A stretch of 64,000 nt of DNA. Source: Rhodocollybia butyracea. Its lineage: Eukaryota > Basidiomycota > Agaricomycetes > Agaricales > Omphalotaceae. How positions within the stretch are numbered: the first letter of the stretch is position 1; each line of letters begins with the position of its first letter. Below, in pieces: positions 61,547-64,000 of this stretch. The notes below the pieces were generated by a model. The model ran no database searches. It saw nothing but the letters and a program-made list of their open reading frames with translations, and was not told the origin of the DNA. A program made the position numbers and the translations under genes. The DNA is taken from the NCBI GenBank assembly GCA_015501585.1, contig JADNRY010000026.1:248001-312000 (forward strand), written 5' to 3'.

Positions 61547-61625
61547 GAAGGCTACTTGCTGACGACTTATGACAGACGGTCCAATTAGCCGGAGGGAAAG
61601 GAACTGCTGAGCGTGAAGCGCCTTC
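61547..61625. ncRNA. Structured repeat, copy 7
   Basis: Variant core GACGACTTATGACAGA and GAACTGCTGAGCG. Outer arms GAAGGC and GCGCCTTC pair with one bulge. Confidence 0.4.
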
Positions 61626-62801
61626 GAAGCGGACAGTGGTGCACCGAGAGTGTAGTTTTTATAAGTGCGATTGCGGCACGGGTATATGGCAGTGCACCAG
61701 TGACTCGGTTTCTGTAAAACGTTGTGTGATATTAGTACGACGCAGTCGTGAATGGATGGCGCTCACTGTAGTATCCAACGATTGAAACGATGGGGAGCCA
61801 TGGTTCATGACATCACCCAGGGTTCGCTCGACGGCTGGCAAGATTATTGCGAGCAAGAAGAGTGCATGGAGCACAATATAGTGAGTGTAAGTCGAGTAGA
61901 GGCTTTTCCTGAAGCTCCAGAGCAGGGAGCTTTGGATGCTGAAAAGACGAAAAATCTGCTGGCTTTTATACTCTCCCACTTACCATAAACAGGTTTAGAG
62001 ATGGGAATTTCCGAACAGTCATTGTGGCGAGGAACACAAAAGAAAAGATTGGCAAACAAGCGAACGCCGCCGTCACCGAGGAGAATCGTACGAAAAAAGG
62101 CTAGAAGCCCCAAGAAAAGATGAAGAACACAATTAATTTGTTCTTGTCGAACATGAACAAGAACAAAAATGAACAAATTGGAATAAAAACTCCCAGACAA
62201 CGCCCACAAAGGACACTCCAAGTATCCCTAACCGTCACCTCGTGCCTCGTTTTTGGTTATTGATGCCTCCGACATCAGCTTCTCGACCCCGGAGAAGATC
62301 CTATATCATGTGGCGAAGAGTTTGGGCGCTGATTTAAACGAGGCAAGGTTAATTACTGAGGAAAAGCACAGAAAGAGAGAGTGCCATTAATGAACACCTC
62401 AAGAGTCGAAAGGACGTCGACCGATGTGGGACTAGGTCAACATTACACGCATGAGGATTGGCAATCGTACGACCTCGTACACAGGACACGATTTGCCAAT
62501 GGTAGATTTTTTCATCAATCTTGTGCATATGGAGGACCCACAACAGATGTTTGTTCAAGAAGCCTGATTAGGAATGAAGAGAGTACTCGAGCGCCAAACG
62601 GGCCGCAATCGATCGATATCTGCTCAGTTGCTAACATCCTTCTGGCGCCACCCGATAATAGGCAAGCGAAGGAGACGGTTTGTCGATGATGAAGCCAACA
62701 AACGTAGAGACGTCGGCCGTCATACACAGTGTCAACGTCAGGGTACCCAACGAGCGAGCTTCTCTGGTTGAAGGATACAGTAGATAGTTACTAGCTGATA
62801 C
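61626..62801. other. Spacer, no supported gene
   Basis: Short overlapping ORFs on both strands, none with a recognisable domain. Confidence 0.4.
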
Positions 62802-63792
62802 TCAGACCTTACAAAGCGGTCTAAATACATGTTCCAACCAATCATATCTTTCAACAAGGGAAGAAAGGACCATTTCACTAGGAGTGATGCCTTCTATGAG
62901 AACACCAATGAGAATATAACCGACTTGCATAGCGGTAACGACGGCCGGATGCAATTCTGGTGGGATCTCAACAACGAGAGCTCCAAAACGCGTGAGCCAT
63001 GGGTAGCGTAGCTTCAGATATATGGTCTACACGTCGATGGGTCTTGACAGCTAGATACCGAATGCACCAGGCGTTCATGCCGAAAGGGAGGAGACTAGCT
63101 TGTTCCCAGTCGATCAGACCGACAATATCTGCACCGTCGTTTACGATGATCTGATAAAACGTGGTGAGGAGACAGGAAACGGGCAAAAACGTATCGAACG
63201 AAAGGCGTACATTCCGTTCGTTGATATCGATATGACAGAGCGCGAGAGGAAGAGCTTTCAGCTCGTCAACTTTTGTCAACAGATTTTCTATGCGCGATCG
63301 GGCATCAACATCCAGTACCTCATTCTCCAACATTTAGCAACCAAACACCCAATCTGAGCCGCAAGGTGAATGCTGTGGTCCCTAGTCAATTGACCAGCAT
63401 CTTCCTTTACTGACCAGATTACTCCGGGAATGAGTGAGGACACATAAGCGTAGTGAGCTTTTTCACATTTTGCAGCGTGCATGGAAGGAACAATGGCGCC
63501 TAGAAGAGCAAGAGCAAGAGAGACTTTGGTCAAGTCTATCTCGTTATCTTTCAACTGGACAATCAGCTCGCTTCCATCAGCCAACGCAGCCACAAAAGTT
63601 CTGTCGTCCAAAAGAAGATATGCTTGTATTAGGAGGGCGCTTTAGATGTGGCGAAAGGACTTACCGGCTATACATCCCCTGCTCCTCAGCTAGATGGACA
63701 GAGACGACTTCAGCGGTAGAATGGCTTTCGATTGCTGTTTTTGCATCGGCTAGAGCCTGCGACTTGGGGAGGCTACTGATGAGGATGGGCAT
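62802..63792 (-). pseudogene. Aminoglycoside-phosphotransferase-like (APH family) pseudogene
   Basis: Starts MPILISSLPKSQALADA at 63792. An intron (63612-63662 region, donor GTAAGT, acceptor GACAG) joins to TFVAALADGSELIVQL. The kinase-like catalytic segment follows (LPLALCHIDINERN, intron GTACGC...ATCAG, then GADIVGLIDWEQASLLPFGMNAW), the APH-family HxDxxxxN loop and DWE motif. One frame change is needed near 63330 (between LVAKCW and ENEVLDVDAR) and another near 62975 (after HAFW, before LVVEIPPELHPAVV). The reopened frame ends at 62802. Fungal members of this family are poorly characterised small-molecule or protein kinases. Two frameshifts mean it is probably inactive, unless the assembly is in error. 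Confidence 0.75.
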
Positions 63793-64000
63793 CGTGTCGA
63801 AAATAGATGGACCCACAAAAGATATCCATTTAGAAACATTTCATTCAAGGTACCTGATTAGTACTAAAGGCGTACAATTAAGTTTATCATGGTGGGAAGC
63901 CCTGAGCCCTGAGCGCTCGCTAGGTGACCCACAACGAGAACAAAAGGATGATATAGCTGATATTCGAGTCAGCCTCTGTCAGCCTCACCGGCGCACAATA
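63793..64000. other. Window end, nothing recognised
   Basis: Presumed promoter region of the APH-like pseudogene; no ORF or repeat supported. Confidence 0.4.

Noticed and set aside
60130..61625. Array interpreted as C/D snoRNAs or hammerhead ribozymes
   Set aside because: No C box (TGATGA) with a closing D box, and no CTGATGA...GAAA hammerhead core, is present in the copies.

Overview
The window reads as nuclear DNA of a mushroom-forming basidiomycete (Agaricomycetes, probably Agaricales). Genes are split by many short introns of about 47-70 bp. They include a fungal PKC1-type kinase, a GH3 beta-glucosidase, F-box/LRR proteins, BTB/POZ paralogues, a DUF6533-type membrane protein, an MLKL-like N-terminal domain and a TPR-CHAT protein, a mix typical of this class. 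No rRNA, tRNA or bacterial-type feature was seen. All exon models were assembled by eye from GT-AG (one GC-AG) signals and frame continuity; no database search was possible.

Layout. 1-2.1 kb: left end of an unfinished minus-strand ORF open at the window edge, with a telomere-motif-bearing, LTR-like leader. 5.5-9.2 kb: secreted GH3 enzyme (16 exons). 9.5-10.5 kb: F-box-like protein. 10.9-14.8 kb: protein kinase C (12 exons), divergent from a very acidic protein (14.9-17.7 kb). 18.6-20.9 kb: Cys-cluster/coiled-coil protein, bracketed by two direct copies of the acidic gene's 3' end. 22.4-24.0 kb: FAD monooxygenase whose upstream region is the second copy. 24.2-28.3 kb: tandem duplication carrying two 8-cysteine small secreted proteins. 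28.5-29.7 kb: alpha/beta hydrolase. 30.8-41.0 kb: three tandem BTB genes, with a CACTA-ended foldback element in one spacer and a full-length Ty1/Copia element inserted in the last codons of the middle gene.

43.3-52.6 kb is the most interesting region. A gene with an MLKL-like (HeLo-type, cell-death-associated) N-terminal domain is followed in the same orientation by a TPR-CHAT caspase-like protease gene. Each is split inside a coding exon by a different DNA transposon: a 1.56-kb hAT-like element with an 8-bp target duplication, and a 2.2-kb long-TIR element with a duplication of about 6 bp. In both cases the reading frame resumes exactly if the insert and one target copy are ignored. An effector/protease pair of this kind suggests a former regulated-death or heterokaryon-incompatibility type module, now probably silenced.

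52.9-64 kb holds a decayed F-box/LRR pseudogene, a DUF6533-type gene, a gene-poor stretch, an array of seven diverged copies of a structured repeat (60.1-61.6 kb) whose outer stems change sequence but stay complementary, and a frameshifted aminoglycoside-phosphotransferase-like pseudogene. The right half is thus a decaying, transposon-rich accessory region, while 5-15 kb carries conserved housekeeping genes.
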